Positions 62,469-64,000 of a stretch of 64,000 bases of DNA are shown piece after piece. The stretch is taken from the NCBI RefSeq assembly GCF_003346865.1, contig NZ_QDKL01000003.1:310001-374000 (forward strand), in the 5' to 3' direction. Source of the DNA: Halobacteriovorax vibrionivorans (GTDB lineage Bacteria; Bdellovibrionota; Bacteriovoracia; Bacteriovoracales; Bacteriovoracaceae). The translations under genes were made by a program, and so were the position numbers. Below the pieces are notes generated by a model. The model made no database searches. It saw only the letters and a list, made by a program, of their open reading frames with translations, and had not been told where the DNA came from. Within the stretch, counting starts at the first letter, position 1. Every line of letters begins with the position of its first letter.

Positions 62469-62925
62469 CTTGCTTTACCCACTCAGTTGTATGACCGTTT
62501 AGGCCAAGCTTACGAGGAGTTTTATGGTAGCCGTGGCTTTCATTTAAAGAATATTGTCTGAAATTATCAATTGAACAATAATGAACAATCTCATCGACAT
62601 TAAATTCTTTCGCGGCTTCTTCAAAGAAGTCCATTATTCTGTGAGAGTAACCACTCCCACTATGTTGCATTTTGATTGAAGTATTTTTACAAAGCAGTTT
62701 GCTATCTTCTTTCTTTACGAAAGCAGCTGCAATGATTTCATCTGATAGCTTTACTGAAAATAATTGCCAACCATCACTCATCTCTTTTTTAATATCATCA
62801 AGAGTCCACTTAAAATCTGGACTATCAGAGAATGCTTCAACATTGTAGTCATACACATCTTTTACATTCTTTTGAGATGTTACTGATTCAAATTTGAGAT
62901 CGCCGACATTAATGGCCTTTACCAT
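62458..62925 (-). CDS. GNAT-family N-acetyltransferase
   Basis: 155 residues. The acetyl-CoA binding segment SIKMQHSGSGYSHRIMDFFEEAAKE matches the Q/RxxGxG/A helix of GNAT enzymes, and the C-terminal SLNESHGYHKT resembles the usual YxxxGF turn. Substrate unknown. GGAAGG precedes the ATG. The 3' end overlaps the operon on the other strand by 11 nt. Confidence 0.8.
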   Translation of the reverse strand: MVKAINVGDLKFESVTSQKNVKDVYDYNVEAFSDSPDFKWTLDDIKKEMSDGWQLFSVKLSDEIIAAAFVKKEDSKLLCKNTSIKMQHSGSGYSHRIMDFFEEAAKEFNVDEIVHYCSIDNFRQYSLNESHGYHKTPRKLGLNGHTTEWVKQVSK

Positions 62926-62963
62926 GATTCCTTCCTAGTAAAATTTAAATATAAAAATTGATC

Positions 62964-63266
62964 TTAAAGAGTTGAGATATACGCAGCAAGATCTTTGAAA
63001 TCTGAGTCTTTCAGATTCTTAATAAATGGTAACATATCTGGGTTCTTTCTTTCACCTGTTTTAAATTGAACAAGTGACGAGTAAATATACCAATCATATT
63101 GGCCAGCAATACGTGGAGCCTTCATTGACTTCTTACCTTCACCATTTTCACCGTGACAAGAAACACAACGATTATATAATGTCTTACCATTAGCAGCGCT
63201 CTGTGCTTGAACACTATTCATTGAAAAAATACCAAGTGTGATAAGTGCTAGGGCCGTTAACTTCAT
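62964..63266 (-). CDS. Small periplasmic cytochrome c
   Basis: 100 residues: signal peptide 1-21, then heme attachment CVSCH (Cys34, Cys37, His38) in a class I cytochrome c (CHGENGEGKKSMKAPRIAGQ), and Met78 in PDMLPF as the likely sixth ligand. An electron carrier for respiration in the periplasm. GAGGAAG precedes the ATG. It has no oxidase or reductase partner nearby. Confidence 0.95.
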   Translation of the reverse strand: MKLTALALITLGIFSMNSVQAQSAANGKTLYNRCVSCHGENGEGKKSMKAPRIAGQYDWYIYSSLVQFKTGERKNPDMLPFIKNLKDSDFKDLAAYISTL

Positions 63267-63343
63267 TCTACTTCCTCTTTTATATACTCAAAAATTTTTA
63301 ATATTTATTTACCTATAGCTATCTAATATTAACTGTTTATATA

Positions 63344-63958
63344 TTACTGCGCAACCAATTTTATCTTTGTACTCTGATATGAGAAATTCAAATATCTAGC
63401 AATACTATCAAATAATACCTCTTTCAATTTATTGGCCTGCGGGCCACGAAGTCCACTAAATATGATTCTATCATCAAGGCAAACTTCATTCTCTTCTATG
63501 CTAAATAACTGAATTTCACCAATTTCAAACTGGTCTAAACAAGAATTAGTATTTTCAACAAAATTACTAACAGAATCAATTCTCTGTCTCAGAGAAAGAC
63601 TTTCCCATTGCCTCATTTCAACCTTATTGCTCATCAATTGAGAATCAAAATAGTCCTTTTGGATGTCCAAGAGAATCATTTCAAACCACTTTTTTAGCTC
63701 TAAAACACCATCCCAGGCACTTTTTGTAGGATCATCACGCAAGAAGCTTTCTGCTTCGCGAAAACTCGCCATAAACAGTCCTCGAGGGCCAATTTTACTA
63801 ATTATATTTAGAGCACTTACCACTAAAGCTTTTTTTGCCTCAGCATTCTCTTGCGTAGACATAAAATGCTCGTCAAAGAATGTTGGTGATAAGTATTGCC
63901 CAAATTCACTTCCGGAATAGTTTTCTAAGAGAGAATGGGCCTGGTTAGATATATTCAT
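63344..63958 (-). CDS. Uncharacterised cytoplasmic protein
   Basis: 204 residues from the ATG at 63958; a TTG at 63991 in the same frame would add 11 residues, and neither has a good Shine-Dalgarno. Mostly helical with a final alpha/beta part (VCLDDRIIFSGLRGPQANKLKEVLF), no signal peptide. Contains FGQYLSPTFFDEHFMST and RGLFMASFREAESFLRDDP. No family recognised and no neighbour gives a hint, as the window ends just upstream. Confidence 0.5.
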   Translation of the reverse strand: MNISNQAHSLLENYSGSEFGQYLSPTFFDEHFMSTQENAEAKKALVVSALNIISKIGPRGLFMASFREAESFLRDDPTKSAWDGVLELKKWFEMILLDIQKDYFDSQLMSNKVEMRQWESLSLRQRIDSVSNFVENTNSCLDQFEIGEIQLFSIEENEVCLDDRIIFSGLRGPQANKLKEVLFDSIARYLNFSYQSTKIKLVAQ

Positions 63959-64000
63959 TTTTATCTTTTTGTTAAAGTATGAGATCTGCAAATTATCAAT

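Noticed and set aside
1-64000. CRISPR, tRNA, rRNA, insertion sequences, prophage
   Set aside because: No regularly spaced repeats, no cloverleaf or TTCGAAT-type arms, no transposase or phage genes were seen.

Overview
The window is an AT-rich, densely packed bacterial chromosome segment without tRNA, rRNA, CRISPR, insertion sequence or prophage genes. Many exported proteases and outer-membrane-type proteins, a TIGR02147-family regulator and predator-like salvage genes suggest a member of the Bdellovibrionota, most likely a Bacteriovorax/Halobacteriovorax relative. That placement is inferred from gene content only; no phylogenetic test was possible.

Layout. 1-4 kb: two tandem V8/trypsin-like secreted proteases (the first cut by the window edge), a signal-peptide protein with a poly-lysine tail, a barrel-like envelope protein and a histidine-kinase-like protein. 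4-11.3 kb: enolase, glutamate racemase, small unknowns, an orphan CpaF/TadA-type ATPase, a cupredoxin-like protein, a single-domain response regulator and an exported Hsp20-like protein. 11.5-16.9 kb: a secreted zinc metalloprotease and two large exported proteins preceded by two perfect 24-bp inverted repeats. 17-28.4 kb: 2-oxoglutarate/Fe oxygenase, a PLP-protein operon, glpX, a PilZ protein, pgsA, serB, panD, an LRR protein, twin cyclic-nucleotide-binding proteins, lipoate ligase, a GmhB-like phosphatase and a possible nuclease. 28.5-36 kb: a pyrimidine operon pyrB-carAB-pyrF in which both carbamoyl-phosphate synthase subunits are one 1483-residue protein, meeting a guanosine-inosine kinase (gsk). 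36-45.2 kb: envelope proteins, a TIGR02147 protein, a subtilase with a 1043-residue exported partner, and a lipoprotein.

45.5-53.7 kb is the most striking block. A GbsR/MarR-like regulator, with its own promoter and an overlapping palindrome, leads an operon of a beta-ketoacyl-ACP synthase, an acyl carrier protein, a CrtI/RetSat-like FAD enzyme, and then oleA-oleB-oleC-oleD in order. OleABCD join two fatty acyl chains head to head and convert the product through a beta-lactone to a long-chain olefin. The upstream KAS/ACP/FAD genes look like a dedicated chain-making or chain-modifying front end, which would make this an extended olefin pathway. A hairpin just after the ACP gene may reduce transcription into the later genes.

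53.7-64 kb: uppP and an RDD-like membrane protein, then an operon of a 1068-residue Cys-rich exported protein, a lipoprotein metallopeptidase and a small membrane-anchored protein; then an acetyltransferase, a small cytochrome c and an unknown. Genome-scale habits seen by eye: GGCC is strongly over-represented and forms most terminator stems; several genes appear to give leaderless mRNAs; and many convergent pairs abut or overlap with no terminator between them.
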